This document shows, piece after piece, positions 51,130 to 59,450 of a DNA stretch of 64,000 nucleotides. Source of the stretch: Micromonospora peucetia (lineage in GTDB: Bacteria > Actinomycetota > Actinomycetes > Mycobacteriales > Micromonosporaceae); NCBI RefSeq assembly GCF_900091625.1, contig NZ_FMIC01000001.1, positions 1 to 64,000 on the forward strand, read 5' to 3'. Made by a program: the position numbers and the translations under genes. Position 1 is the stretch's first letter, and each line of letters starts with the position of its first letter. The notes beneath the pieces are model-generated. The model was not told the origin of the DNA. It saw nothing but the letters and a program-made list of their open reading frames with translations, and did not search any database.

Positions 51130-51921
51130 TCAGTGCAAGGCTTTGACGCCCTGTCCGGCGGTGGCTTGGTTGAACCGGTAGCTGTCACCCTGGGTCACGA
51201 CGACGTGGGCGTGGTGCAGGAGTCGGTCGACGGTGGCGGTGGCCAGGGTCTTGGGCATGATCTCGTCGAAACCGGACGGGTGCAGGTTCGAGCTGACCGC
51301 GAGGCTGCGGCGTTCGTAGGCGGCGTCGACGAGGCGGTAGAACCCTTCGGCGGCGTCCGGGGAGACCGGTAGCAGGCCGATGTCGTCGATGATGATCAGG
51401 TCGGTGCGGATCAGTCTGGCCATGGCTCGGGCGACGGAGTCGTCGGGGCGGTGGCGGCGGACCATGACGCCGAGGTCTTCGATGGTGAACCAGGCGACGG
51501 TCATGCCGGCCTCGACGGCGGCTTGGCCGAGGGCTTCGCAGAAGTGGCTCTTGCCGGTGCCGGACGGGCCGCAGATGGACAGGTTCTCCTTGCGCTGCAC
51601 CCATTCCAGGCTGCGCAGGGCGTCCTGGGTCGGCCGCGGGATCGAGGAGGCCTGCTCGTCCCAGTCGCCGAAGGTTTTGCCGGCGGGGAACGCGGCGCGT
51701 TTGCGCCGGGTGCGCAGGTTGGCCTGGTCCCGGCCGGCTGCCTCCTCCGCGAGGAGGACCCGCACGACTTCGGCCGGGTCCCAGCGTTGCGCTTTCGCGG
51801 TGGGGATGAGGTCGGCCATGGCCCGGCGCAGGTGCGGCAGTTTCAGCCGGCGGGTGAGCTCGATCGCTTCGGTCAGCGGGTCACCGGCTGCGCCGGTGAC
51901 CCGCAACGGGGTGATGGTCAC
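51130..51921 (-). CDS. istB: IS21-family helper ATPase IstB
   Basis: 263 residues from the GTG overlapping the istA stop (GTGA). LTRRLKLPHLRRAMADLIP, Walker A ICGPSGTGKSHF and Walker B LIIIDDIGLLPV, followed by SLAVSSNLHPSGFDEIMPKT and DRLLHHAHVV, all standard IstB. The AAA+ helper forms oligomers on target DNA and activates the transposase. Appears intact, so the element may still move. Confidence 0.9.
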   Translation of the reverse strand: MTITPLRVTGAAGDPLTEAIELTRRLKLPHLRRAMADLIPTAKAQRWDPAEVVRVLLAEEAAGRDQANLRTRRKRAAFPAGKTFGDWDEQASSIPRPTQDALRSLEWVQRKENLSICGPSGTGKSHFCEALGQAAVEAGMTVAWFTIEDLGVMVRRHRPDDSVARAMARLIRTDLIIIDDIGLLPVSPDAAEGFYRLVDAAYERRSLAVSSNLHPSGFDEIMPKTLATATVDRLLHHAHVVVTQGDSYRFNQATAGQGVKALH

Positions 51922-53453
51922 TGTTCTCCAGTCGTCGTGCCGAAGGTTGACCAGGCAGAGGTGCCTGGTTGCAGGCTGTGGGTTTCGCTGGCCCGAGTGG
52001 GTGGGGTGTCGTCGTCGCGTTGGTGGGCCAGGATGCGGATCAGGTCGTTGTCGGCGAACCTGCCCGCCAAAGCGGCGGTGCCGAGGGCCCGGTCGACGTG
52101 GTCGACGCCGTGCAGCTTCGCGAGAGCGACGGCTTCGGCCATCTTGCGGCGCACCCCGCGGACCCCGGCGGCTGCGGCCTCGACCAGCCACGCGGCGGCG
52201 CCGGGGCCGAGAGCCAGGAACGCGGCCTCGTCGGCGGTGCGGGCCCGCGGCACCCGATCGGCGGTGTCGGACTGGCGTGATCGGGGCGGGTAGTGCTCGT
52301 CGAGGATCGACGGGCGGCCCGGCTGGGCCCGCTGGTGGCGGGCGACCTCGGCCGGCCCGTCCTCGCTGACGGCGGTGACGATGAGTTCGTCGCCGTGGAA
52401 CCGGGCCCAGACCCGGGTGTCGACCAGGTGGTGCGGGACCGAGTAGCGGACTCCGTCGACGGAGATGGTGCAGTCCCAGTTCACTCGGCGGGTGGTGCCG
52501 AACGCGACGGTGAACGGCTGCGCCGGCAGCGGATGCAGCCGGTCGCGTTCGTCCAGGAGGGCTTCGGCCGGGCGGCGTCGGGTGTCGCGGTGGATGCGGG
52601 CGTTGACCTCGTCGGTGAAGTCGCGGCAGGCCGCCTCCAGTTCCGCGAACGTGCGGTACTGGCCGAGCAGGTTCGCGCTGGTCGGGACCAGGTCCGCCTT
52701 GGCGATCTTCACGGTGTTCTCGGCGCCGCCCTTGGACTGCGGGTCCGCCGGCACGCAAGTGCGGATCGTCATCCCGTAATGCCGGGCCACCTGCACGATC
52801 TCCGGATTACGCACGGCGATGTCCGCGACGTGCTCCACCGTGATCGTCTTCTCGTTGTCGGTCAACACATAGGCCGGCACCCCACCCAGGCGCCGCAGGG
52901 TGGCATCCAGGCAGGCCACGACCGTCGGCAGGGTCTTGTCCAGCACCGGGATCACGACCCGGAACCGGGACCAGGGCAGCCACGCGCACCACAACGTGGT
53001 CCGCCGGCCGCCGATGCGTGGGCCTTCGCCCCAGTCGAACTGAAGCCACAAACCGGGCTCGGGGATCCACGGGCGGAACACCCGTCGCTGCCCGGCCTGC
53101 CAGGACTTCTTCACCGCCGCGACCGCCCGGCGGGTGGTGCGCTCTCCGCCGGCGAAGCCCATCGTGGTGATCCGCCGGTGCACCACATCGGCGCGGACCC
53201 GGCCACCCGAGCGGGCCACCAACTCCTCGATCTTGTCCATGAACTCGTCGATCGGCCGAGCCCGCTGGGTCCGCTCCTCGGGGCTGCGTCCCTCGGCCCG
53301 CAACTTCACATACCGGGCCACGGTGTGGTGATCACACCCGGCCAGCTCGGCCGCCGCACGGTAACTACCCGTGAGGTCGTATGCCTCCAAAATTTCCACG
53401 ATCTCCCTGCCGCGTTTCACGCCGCCGACCCTCGCCGACCAGCGTCTCGTCAT
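51918..53453 (-). CDS. istA: IS21-family transposase IstA
   Basis: 511 residues. N-terminal HTH (REIVEILEAYDLTGSYRAAA, CDHHTVARYV), then the DDE core: QFDWGEGP (first Asp), YVLTDNEKT (second Asp) and PQSKGGAENTVK (Glu). C-terminal region includes NARIHRDTRRRPAEAL. Catalytic residues and length look normal for the family (~500 residues). Coupled to istB. Confidence 0.9.
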   Translation of the reverse strand: MTRRWSARVGGVKRGREIVEILEAYDLTGSYRAAAELAGCDHHTVARYVKLRAEGRSPEERTQRARPIDEFMDKIEELVARSGGRVRADVVHRRITTMGFAGGERTTRRAVAAVKKSWQAGQRRVFRPWIPEPGLWLQFDWGEGPRIGGRRTTLWCAWLPWSRFRVVIPVLDKTLPTVVACLDATLRRLGGVPAYVLTDNEKTITVEHVADIAVRNPEIVQVARHYGMTIRTCVPADPQSKGGAENTVKIAKADLVPTSANLLGQYRTFAELEAACRDFTDEVNARIHRDTRRRPAEALLDERDRLHPLPAQPFTVAFGTTRRVNWDCTISVDGVRYSVPHHLVDTRVWARFHGDELIVTAVSEDGPAEVARHQRAQPGRPSILDEHYPPRSRQSDTADRVPRARTADEAAFLALGPGAAAWLVEAAAAGVRGVRRKMAEAVALAKLHGVDHVDRALGTAALAGRFADNDLIRILAHQRDDDTPPTRASETHSLQPGTSAWSTFGTTTGEQ

Positions 53454-53533
53454 GATCAGCGGGGAGGTATCTGGCCGTCCACGGGGAGAACCCTGGCCAT
53501 CAGCGGGGCGGTAAATGGCCGCCTATGGGGATC

Positions 53534-53775
53534 TTTCACTGGCCGCCGACATGAGAGCGGTGTCGACCTGCTTCTCCTTGTTGGTGAAGGTGCTGCGGTC
53601 GTACGTACGCACCTCGAAGTCGGCGTCGCGCACTCGTTGCCAGATGCTGTCGTTCTCCGGTGGGCGCGAGCCGAACAGGATAGATCTGCCGACCGGGGCA
53701 CCAGGGGGACAGAGCAGGTCATATAGGCGTCCGAAGTCGTAAGTCCAGGGCGCGGTGATGTTCTGGCGAAGCAGA
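53534..53775 (-). pseudogene. NYN-domain nuclease, 5' part (lacking N-terminus)
   Basis: Reads PWTYDFGRLYDLLCPPGAPV, SILFGSRPPENDSIWQRV, DADFEVRTYDRSTFTNKEKQ and VDTALMSAASER up to the IS end. Complements the fragment on the far side of the element, but both pieces contain the VDT motif that precedes the second catalytic helix, so they overlap by about a dozen residues rather than abut. No credible start codon or first NYN strand (FVDG-type) was found upstream in 53776-54001; that part seems lost. Confidence 0.65.
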
Positions 53776-54001
53776 GCCGTCCGTGTTCGGCTTGGCCGGC
53801 CAGTTCGGTACGCAGCCGCCGCGCCGCCGACTCACGTCCGGATCTCTACGCAGCTCAGCAAGGTTCTCGTAGGTTGTGTGGATCACGCTTTTCAGGTTCT
53901 GTTGCACTTCTGGTGAACTGCGTTGATGGAATTCCTGACCCTCGGGCACGCTGCTTGGACACCGCCGATCGCAAGCGGACGAGCAGAAGCAGGAGGTGGG
54001 C

Positions 54002-55360
54002 ATGACCGATCAGTTGCACCGCCGACCCGCGCTACTGCGTTGGTGGCGTACCGAGCAGTCGGAACTCAGCCTCGAGGACCTTGCCCAGTCCGCCGGGGTA
54101 AGTCGCGCAACGATGCACAACTGGGAGACTGGCCAGACCGACGGCCCGAGCTTGCAGCAACTGGCGGTTCTCGATGATCGCCTCGGCGCCGGTGAGGTGC
54201 TGCACGACCTGTATGTCGCCCTCCGTACACCCGATGCGCTGAATGCAACGCCGAAGTGGTGGCGGAATTTCCAGGGTGAGTCGCGACCGTGCTGGGCGTG
54301 GCTGCGGGTGGCGGGCACACAGCCGGGGGCCGCACGGATCGACGCGGGCCCGTTCCGGCTCGACTGCGAAGTTCCGGCCGGCGAGGGAGTGTTCGCGCAG
54401 GCGTATGCGTTCGCGTCGAACCCGGCCGTCACCGTCGAGTTCGACAGGGCCGGCTGGGTCGATTTCGGATACGGCGTACTGCCGGCCGCCATCGGCGCGG
54501 GCGTAATCGACGCGGTCAAGTATGCGGTTATCGGATCGCGTGATCGCCCCGACCACGCGTTGGTGGAGGCCAGCAGGACGTGGATGCCCAGTATCACGGA
54601 GTTCGGCGGCCCGGATCGCTGGTTCGACACCATAAGGCGACGCTTTGGGCGCCGAGTCGAGGTGGCCCGGCACTTCGTGACCACGTCGGCGAGGACGGTG
54701 GTGTCCACTGGTGTCGACGTGAGCAAGGCGGACGCGTCGCGTGAGGCCGTGCCGCGGCACTGGGGCGGTGACCGATACCGCCGGCTGCGCGTTGCACGCG
54801 GTTTCAGCCTGGCAGACCTTGCCCAGCTGGCCTCCGAGCAAGACCCAGATCTGTCCGCCGTCACCAAAGACCATCTCCATCGGCTTGAGCACGGATCCAC
54901 ACCCCGTGTGCCGCAGCTGGTCGAACGTCTCGACATGGCGCTCGGCGCCGACGGCCGCACCTGCACCGCCGAGGTGACGACGGTCCAGGATGTCGAGCGC
55001 GGCGTTGAAATCACGTTCCCGCCGTACTGGATCGGGCCGGTCTGGGTGCAGTTTCTGCAGTCCGGCAGGGCCACCGAGCACCGGGCCAGGCTCGTCTGGA
55101 GTCCCTGGCACAAGAACCTCAAGCTCTGCGACGGCGTCGTGGTCACGACACGACGCTCCGAGCCGAGCAACGCACCGCTGCGGATCGACCTCACCGCAGG
55201 GTGGAGCGTCCGCGCCGGCGTCGGCGTACACCCGCGCGCCGTCGACGTCAACGAAGGCTGGGGCCTGCTCAGCCGTGACGTCGCGTTCGACACCCTCACC
55301 CACTACTTCAAGGTCCTGGAAGCCGCGTTCCGCAACTCGCCAGACGGATCGCGGACCTGA
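54002..55360 (+). CDS. Double-HTH (XRE-type) regulator with central sensor domain
   Basis: 452 residues from an ATG with AGGAGGTGGGC before it. An N-terminal XRE helix-turn-helix (SLEDLAQSAGVSRATMHNWE, TGQTDGPSLQQLAVLDD) is followed by ~200 residues of mixed fold (WWRNFQGESRPCWAWLRV...). A second XRE unit (YRRLRVARGFSLADLAQLAS, KDHLHRLEHGSTPRVPQLVE) and a C-terminal beta-rich domain follow. Two HTH units separated by a sensor-like domain in one chain is uncommon. Followed 18 bp later by a secreted-protein gene that it may control. Confidence 0.75.
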   Translation: MTDQLHRRPALLRWWRTEQSELSLEDLAQSAGVSRATMHNWETGQTDGPSLQQLAVLDDRLGAGEVLHDLYVALRTPDALNATPKWWRNFQGESRPCWAWLRVAGTQPGAARIDAGPFRLDCEVPAGEGVFAQAYAFASNPAVTVEFDRAGWVDFGYGVLPAAIGAGVIDAVKYAVIGSRDRPDHALVEASRTWMPSITEFGGPDRWFDTIRRRFGRRVEVARHFVTTSARTVVSTGVDVSKADASREAVPRHWGGDRYRRLRVARGFSLADLAQLASEQDPDLSAVTKDHLHRLEHGSTPRVPQLVERLDMALGADGRTCTAEVTTVQDVERGVEITFPPYWIGPVWVQFLQSGRATEHRARLVWSPWHKNLKLCDGVVVTTRRSEPSNAPLRIDLTAGWSVRAGVGVHPRAVDVNEGWGLLSRDVAFDTLTHYFKVLEAAFRNSPDGSRT

Positions 55361-55378
55361 AAAAGGAAGGAACCTGCC

Positions 55379-55840
55379 ATGCGTAACATCCCGCGGCTCA
55401 CCCAGCTCAAGATCTGGACCGCTGCCCTCGTCGCCGCCGCCAGCGGCGCTCTCGTCTCCGCCGGACCGGCCCACGCCACCTGGAACGACCCACAGGTCAA
55501 CGTGAGCGGCCACCTCGACTGCGGCGGCGCCCAGGAGGCCACCTGGGTGTGGTACGAGGCGACCAACGGCGAACGCGGCTGGGCCAAGAGTGACCTGTGG
55601 ACCAGCGTCAACCGCGCCGTGCCGGGCGGGCTGAAGCTCGTCCAGATCAAGAGCTACAGCCTTAGCCTCTACAAGGTCTCCAAGGACGGCACCACGCTGA
55701 CCATCAAGGTCGGATGCAAGGGCGTGCTCAGCGGCCAGGTCAAGGAGTACAAGACGTCATTCGGCGTCAATCGGCCAACCTTCGGCCGTGGTGTCACCCG
55801 GCACATCTGCTCCGATGCCCCGCTCGGCTGCATCTGGTAG
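55379..55840 (+). CDS. Small secreted protein
   Basis: 153 residues; ATG after AAGGAAGGAACC. Classic signal peptide with AxA cleavage (LVAAASGALVSAGPAHA, cut before TWNDP). Mature part ~120 residues, beta-rich, with four to five Cys (HLDCGGA, IKVGCKG, HICSD, LGCIW) likely forming disulfides. No family recognised. Co-transcribed with the double-HTH regulator (18-bp gap). Confidence 0.7.
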   Translation: MRNIPRLTQLKIWTAALVAAASGALVSAGPAHATWNDPQVNVSGHLDCGGAQEATWVWYEATNGERGWAKSDLWTSVNRAVPGGLKLVQIKSYSLSLYKVSKDGTTLTIKVGCKGVLSGQVKEYKTSFGVNRPTFGRGVTRHICSDAPLGCIW

Positions 55841-56217
55841 AAGCAGCACCGCCCAGCGCAGCAGCTCCGAGGCTGGGCCGTCATTGGCGAATGCGTCCGA
55901 TGAGGCATACCGCGAGTCGGCTACCTGACTCGATGCAAACTTCCCGACCTTGATCAGGGGAGGTTCACTTATTGGAGTGCTGCCGCGTCCACGTCTGGTA
56001 TGAGCAGACGTGGGCGCGGCAGCGCGCGGAGACTGCCGACATAGCAACCCAGCCCAGGAAGTGGATGGCAACCCAGCCCCAGATTGATCGCCGGCTTGTT
56101 TCCGCAGATCATCGCATCGTCAAGCCTTGACGATGATTGGCTCGACCCGAACTCAGCCCCAACATCCGTCCCAGTCGGCTCCGTCGTCCATAGGGGCGGC
56201 TACCAAGAGCGGAAGAG
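55841..56217. other. Intergenic stretch without a gene
   Basis: 377 bp. The only clear element is the terminator at 55979-56023. Composition is less GC-rich than the flanks, and repeated CAACCCAGCCC words occur at 56046 and 56070. No frame looks coding. Confidence 0.6.
55979..56023. terminator. Strong terminator-like hairpin
   Basis: 19-base arms 55979-55997 (GCTGCCGCGTCCACGTCTG) and 56005-56023, with a single T/G position, around the 7-base loop GTATGAG. Between the secreted protein and the convergent RHH gene. Confidence 0.75.
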
Positions 56218-56484
56218 TCAGAGCATGCGAAGGCGCTCGATCTCAGCGCCATCTCTTTCTCGGAGATACACCGCTCCGCCCGCTTCCTGCACACGTTGGA
56301 GTAGTGCGTACATCTGTAGCGCTTTGTTGATTGCGTCCGTCTTGCTGTCGCTTGTGATCCCGACAGCTTCGGCGAGCGCCTTGGATGTCTTTTCGGTGAG
56401 ATTGACGGTCACCCGCTCGTGCGATCCGCCACCCCGCGTCGTCGCTGGGGCGGAATTTGCGACTGCTGTCGAGCTCCTAGCCAT
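56218..56484 (-). CDS. Ribbon-helix-helix-type small protein
   Basis: 88 residues from an ATG with GGAGGGTGAGG upstream. After a disordered Ser/Thr/Gly start comes HERVTVNLTEKTSKALAEAV followed by SKTDAINKALQMYALLQRV, the pattern of a metJ/Arc-type DNA-binding fold. The C-terminus (GGAVYLRERDGAEIERLRML) is common among RHH proteins with antitoxin-like or regulatory roles. No toxin gene adjoins it. Confidence 0.75.
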   Translation of the reverse strand: MARSSTAVANSAPATTRGGGSHERVTVNLTEKTSKALAEAVGITSDSKTDAINKALQMYALLQRVQEAGGAVYLRERDGAEIERLRML

Positions 56485-56832
56485 GATCCTCACCCTCCTG
56501 TGCCAACTCCCCCGTGCACAGCCCAGCAAGCCGAGACCGCAGTGGGTATGTGGACCCACACGCCAAGGCCGACTCACTGCCCCCTCCGGAGAGTCCCTTC
56601 CCTCCGGAACATTGCCCTGACAGTGTCACAGCAGGCACGTCAATGCGCAAGTCAAACGCCGCACAACATGCAGCCGATCGCCGCGTGATGCGTGTCACTT
56701 GATGGCTAGTTGCTTGACGATGCACGTGCATCTGATGTGTCGAGCACGTAACGTGTGCGAGTGGATGGCAACCCTCGTATGTCTCCGGCCCCTTCGGGGG
56801 CCGGAGTCCTATCCGCCCCCGTTAGGAGTCCG
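56485..56832. other. Intergenic stretch with perfect palindrome
   Basis: 348 bp between divergent genes. Contains the perfect 14-base palindrome GATGCACGTGCATC (56719-56732) next to TTGACG (56714) and a looser GCACGTAACGTGTGC (56743-56757), suitable operators for a dimeric regulator such as the RHH protein. No coding frame looks genuine. Confidence 0.5.
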
Positions 56833-57258
56833 ATGCCCAAGAAGCAGCCCAACGACCCGGTCCGGGTCACTGACCTGTCGCACGAGGTCCCGGCCGCCTC
56901 GGCGGACGAGAACAACCACTCGCGGACCCGCGTGGCGGGCTTCCACGAGGAGCTCGAGCAGGCGCACCGCAAGATCGCCGAGCTCGAACGGGAGCGGGAG
57001 AGCTCCGCCACCCACACCGCACACATCGTGGATCACTTTCGCCGCCGGACGTGGGCGCTTGGTACCGCGTTCGTGACCTTGGGCGCCAAGGCTGGGTACG
57101 GCATGGCGACCTCGGGGTGGGGAGACCAGCAGTGGTGGCTCAACTTCGGCCAGGCGGTCGGCATCGTGCTGACCACCGGGTACGTGATCGCCCCTAACAT
57201 CCGCAAGCTGCTGCGTCTGGCAAGCGTGCTCGGAGACCCGGAGCGGCGCGAGCACTAG
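56833..57258 (+). CDS. Small membrane protein with coiled coil
   Basis: 141 residues; ATG preceded by TTAGGAG. Polar N-terminus, a Glu/Arg coiled coil (HEELEQAHRKIAELERERES), then two hydrophobic stretches (WALGTAFVTLGAKAGYGMA, LNFGQAVGIVLTTGYVIAP) and a basic tail. No family recognised. Ends 10 bp before a strong terminator shared with the convergent recombinase. Confidence 0.6.
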   Translation: MPKKQPNDPVRVTDLSHEVPAASADENNHSRTRVAGFHEELEQAHRKIAELERERESSATHTAHIVDHFRRRTWALGTAFVTLGAKAGYGMATSGWGDQQWWLNFGQAVGIVLTTGYVIAPNIRKLLRLASVLGDPERREH

Positions 57259-57267
57259 ACAACGCCC

Positions 57268-57307
57268 GAAGCGCGCCGAACCCGTCATGGACGGTTCGGC
57301 GCGCTTC
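57268..57307. terminator. Bidirectional terminator
   Basis: GAAGCGCGCCGAACC (57268-57282) and GGTTCGGCGCGCTTC (57293-57307) pair perfectly over 15 bases with a 10-base loop, between convergent genes. Confidence 0.85.
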
Positions 57308-57320
57308 TATTGGGGCGGGA

Positions 57321-58229
57321 CTAGTCGAAGATGCGCTCAACGACGGCGGCCTGCTCGGCGGCGCCGGCGCGGAAGTAGCGGGCGGTGGTGTCGAGAGAGG
57401 CGTGACCGAGCAGGGCCTGGACCTGGGCCGGATCGGCGCCGCCTTGGCGGAGCCGGGTGGCGTAGGTGTGACGGAGCCGGTGCGGTCGCTGGCCGGGCAG
57501 GCCGGCGTCGGCGCCTGTGGCCAGGACGACTTGGGCGATGCCGGAGTCGCTGAGCGGGCCGCGTTGGCCGGTCCACAACGGTCCCGGCTCGGCGCCGCGG
57601 CGGCGGATCCAGGCAGTGAGCCGCTCGCGCGCACGCGCCGGGACGGGCACGTGGCGGACCTCGTCGCCCTTGCCGTGCAGGCGGATCGTGCCGGTGCGGG
57701 CGGTGAGAGCGAGGTCGTCGACATCGAGGCGGGCGCACTCCTGGGCCCGGGCGCCGGTGTAGAGCAGCAGGGCGATGATGGCGGCGTCGCGGACGCCGCG
57801 GCGGTCGGCGGCCCGCTCAAGCGCGCCCTGCTCCTTCGGGGTGAGCGCGTCCGGTTCGCCGGGGCGGGGCACGCGGGCCCGCTTGACCTTCAGCCGTAGG
57901 CCGGCGCCGGTCTCGTAGAGCAGGTCGACGGCGGCGAGGGCCTGGTTGACGGTGGACGAGCTGGCCTTGGTGGCGATGAGGTGTCGGCGCCAGGCGGTGA
58001 CGGCGGCCTCGGCGCCGACCTGGTCGACGAAGGCGTCCGGATGGTCGCCGGCATGGGCGGCGAGCCAGGCGGCGTACGCGCGGGCGCGGGCGCGGTACGC
58101 CTTGGTGGTGTTGGCGGACAGGGCGCACCGGTCGAGGTGGCGGTACAGCGCCACGAGGGCCCGGTTCACCGCCGCCTCCGGGTGAGCGGGGCGCAGCGGG
58201 ACGACCTTCGCGGTCGCGGTGCGGGCCAT
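57321..58229 (-). CDS. Tyrosine recombinase (XerC/D-like)
   Basis: 302 residues. N-terminal SAM-like core-binding domain (LSANTTKAYRARARAYAAWL), then the catalytic domain: Arg in LLYTGARAQECARL (~158), HRLRHTYATRLRQGG (H-x-x-R near 248), GHASLDTTARYF (His/Trp position and Tyr near 284). Enzymes of this type cut and rejoin DNA at short sites with inverted arms. Four related 12-mers lie just upstream (58248-58347), a likely site for this enzyme. Could resolve plasmid multimers or move a cassette. Confidence 0.9.
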   Translation of the reverse strand: MARTATAKVVPLRPAHPEAAVNRALVALYRHLDRCALSANTTKAYRARARAYAAWLAAHAGDHPDAFVDQVGAEAAVTAWRRHLIATKASSSTVNQALAAVDLLYETGAGLRLKVKRARVPRPGEPDALTPKEQGALERAADRRGVRDAAIIALLLYTGARAQECARLDVDDLALTARTGTIRLHGKGDEVRHVPVPARARERLTAWIRRRGAEPGPLWTGQRGPLSDSGIAQVVLATGADAGLPGQRPHRLRHTYATRLRQGGADPAQVQALLGHASLDTTARYFRAGAAEQAAVVERIFD

Positions 58230-58247
58230 CCGGGTCCACCGTCCTTC

Positions 58248-58347
58248 TTATCCACTGAGTTTGGCCCAGACTTGCAGCCACGCCTGGAAGACGTTATCCA
58301 CTGAGATGGCAGGAGCACTCAGCGGATAAGGAACATTATTCGCTGAA
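58248..58347. repeat. Recombinase-arm-like 12-mer repeats
   Basis: TTATCCACTGAG at 58248-58259 and 58294-58305, an inverted copy CTCAGCGGATAA at 58318-58329, and TTATTCGCTGAA at 58336-58347. The second and third face each other across 12 bases, the geometry of a tyrosine-recombinase core site. The AT-rich cluster lies between the recombinase start and the end of the XRE gene. Confidence 0.65.
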
Positions 58348-58406
58348 TATTACTGGAGGGCGGCCGACACCCGGCTGCATCGTCGGCAGCATCTGGACGG
58401 CCTGGG

Positions 58407-59090
58407 TCAGCCAGCCGCGTCGCCATCGTCGTCGCGCTCTCGATCATCACCTGGCACGAACCTGACGTCCTCAGGCGTGACCGCCAGCGGCACCCCGGAG
58501 CTTTCGAGGGCGCTCAGAATCTGCGTCGCCAGACGTTCCTGCTCGGCACTCCGGCGGTGGTGTTCGTCGTCCTCCACCTCCAACGCAACTCGGGCGGCTA
58601 GCACTTCACGCAGGACCGTCACCTCGGGCGTGAACTCAAGCCAACCGCCGGATCGGCCTTCCGCCCATGTCACCGACAGGCCGGCGTCCATGGCGCTACG
58701 GACAGCGACCGCGAGATTCTCCAGTGCTTCGATCTGGGCGGCGGCAGCAGCGCGGGTCTGCGCGGCCAGCTCATAAGCCCGACGGCGCCAATGATCGACG
58801 GTTATCGCGAGGTCGAACTCGGCGGGCTTGACGGTCAGTTCCGTCCACCTCCACAGGCCGAGCGCTCCGCCGATGGCGACGGCCTCGGTGAGCTTCGGCT
58901 CGCGGTGCCCCTGCTCAAGCTTCCAGATCGTCGCCTGAGTGCAGGGGTGACCAAGTTCCTTGACCCGCTGGGCCAGATCGGCCTGTGACAGACCCCGCGC
59001 CTCACGGGTCTTGCGCAGGTTGATCGCGAAGTACTCCGCGACCGAGCTATCGGAATCCAGCGTCGGCACTCCCGGGTTCCCATCTCTCAC
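58407..59090 (-). CDS. XRE-family transcriptional regulator
   Basis: 227 residues. An HTH near the N-terminus (NLRKTREARGLSQADLAQRV, QATIWKLEQGHREPKLTEAV) followed by a helical domain rich in Ala/Glu and an acidic tail. The usual start would be near GTG/ATG at 59088-59090. Divergent from a small membrane protein, with three GGAGTC words between them that probably form its operator. Confidence 0.8.
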   Translation of the reverse strand: MRDGNPGVPTLDSDSSVAEYFAINLRKTREARGLSQADLAQRVKELGHPCTQATIWKLEQGHREPKLTEAVAIGGALGLWRWTELTVKPAEFDLAITVDHWRRRAYELAAQTRAAAAAQIEALENLAVAVRSAMDAGLSVTWAEGRSGGWLEFTPEVTVLREVLAARVALEVEDDEHHRRSAEQERLATQILSALESSGVPLAVTPEDVRFVPGDDRERDDDGDAAG

Positions 59091-59091
59091 T

Positions 59092-59173
59092 CAACTCCGG
59101 AATGGAGTCAGGTACGACTACGAACCATAGTGTACTCTGCTGCGGAGTCAAGGCCCAATCTGAATTGGAGTCG
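59092..59173. promoter_or_regulatory. Operator-like repeats in divergent XRE promoter
   Basis: ACTCC-GGAAT-GGAGT (59094-59108) is an inverted repeat; GGAGTCA recurs at 59104 and 59144, and GGAGTCG at 59167. The last overlaps the ribosome site of the small membrane gene. Fits binding by the XRE dimer. Confidence 0.55.
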
Positions 59174-59175
59174 AC

Positions 59176-59394
59176 GTGGCGAAGCAGCCGCAAGCCGACA
59201 GCCGTCCCTACCTGCTCAGCGTCCGAGCGAGCATCATCCTGGCGTTAAGCGCACTGGTCGGCAGCGCGACCGCCGGGCTGACCATCGCGTCCGGCGGAGG
59301 CTGGGCGAGTGCACTGCTTACCGGCGGCGCGGCGACCGGCGGCGCGATCGCGCTGTTCAACCAAATCATCGGGGACGACGGCGGCGTTCGGTAA
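59176..59394 (+). CDS. Small two-helix membrane protein
   Basis: 72 residues from GTG. Two hydrophobic helices (ASIILALSALVGSATAGLTI and ALLTGGAATGGAIALFNQII) with short polar ends. Opposite the XRE regulator, whose operator overlaps its start; a regulated small membrane protein of unknown role. Confidence 0.6.
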   Translation: MAKQPQADSRPYLLSVRASIILALSALVGSATAGLTIASGGGWASALLTGGAATGGAIALFNQIIGDDGGVR

Positions 59395-59450
59395 CCTGCC
59401 ACCAGCCAGGCATGAAGCAGGGCCTCCACCTTCCCCACCGGGATTGCTGG

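Larger units (their letters stand above)
51032..53533 (-). mobile_element. IS21-family insertion sequence
   Basis: About 2.5 kb with istA and istB. Ends carry related inverted sequences: GATCTCCCCGTAGGCGGCCA at the left (51032) and, on the other strand at the right, GATCCCCATAGGCGGCCA (to 53533). Inside both ends, additional GGCGGCCA-type copies recur at ~20-30 bp intervals (left: 51044, 51069, 51094), as expected of IS21 multiple terminal repeats. Exact end bases and target duplication could not be fixed by eye. Confidence 0.8.
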
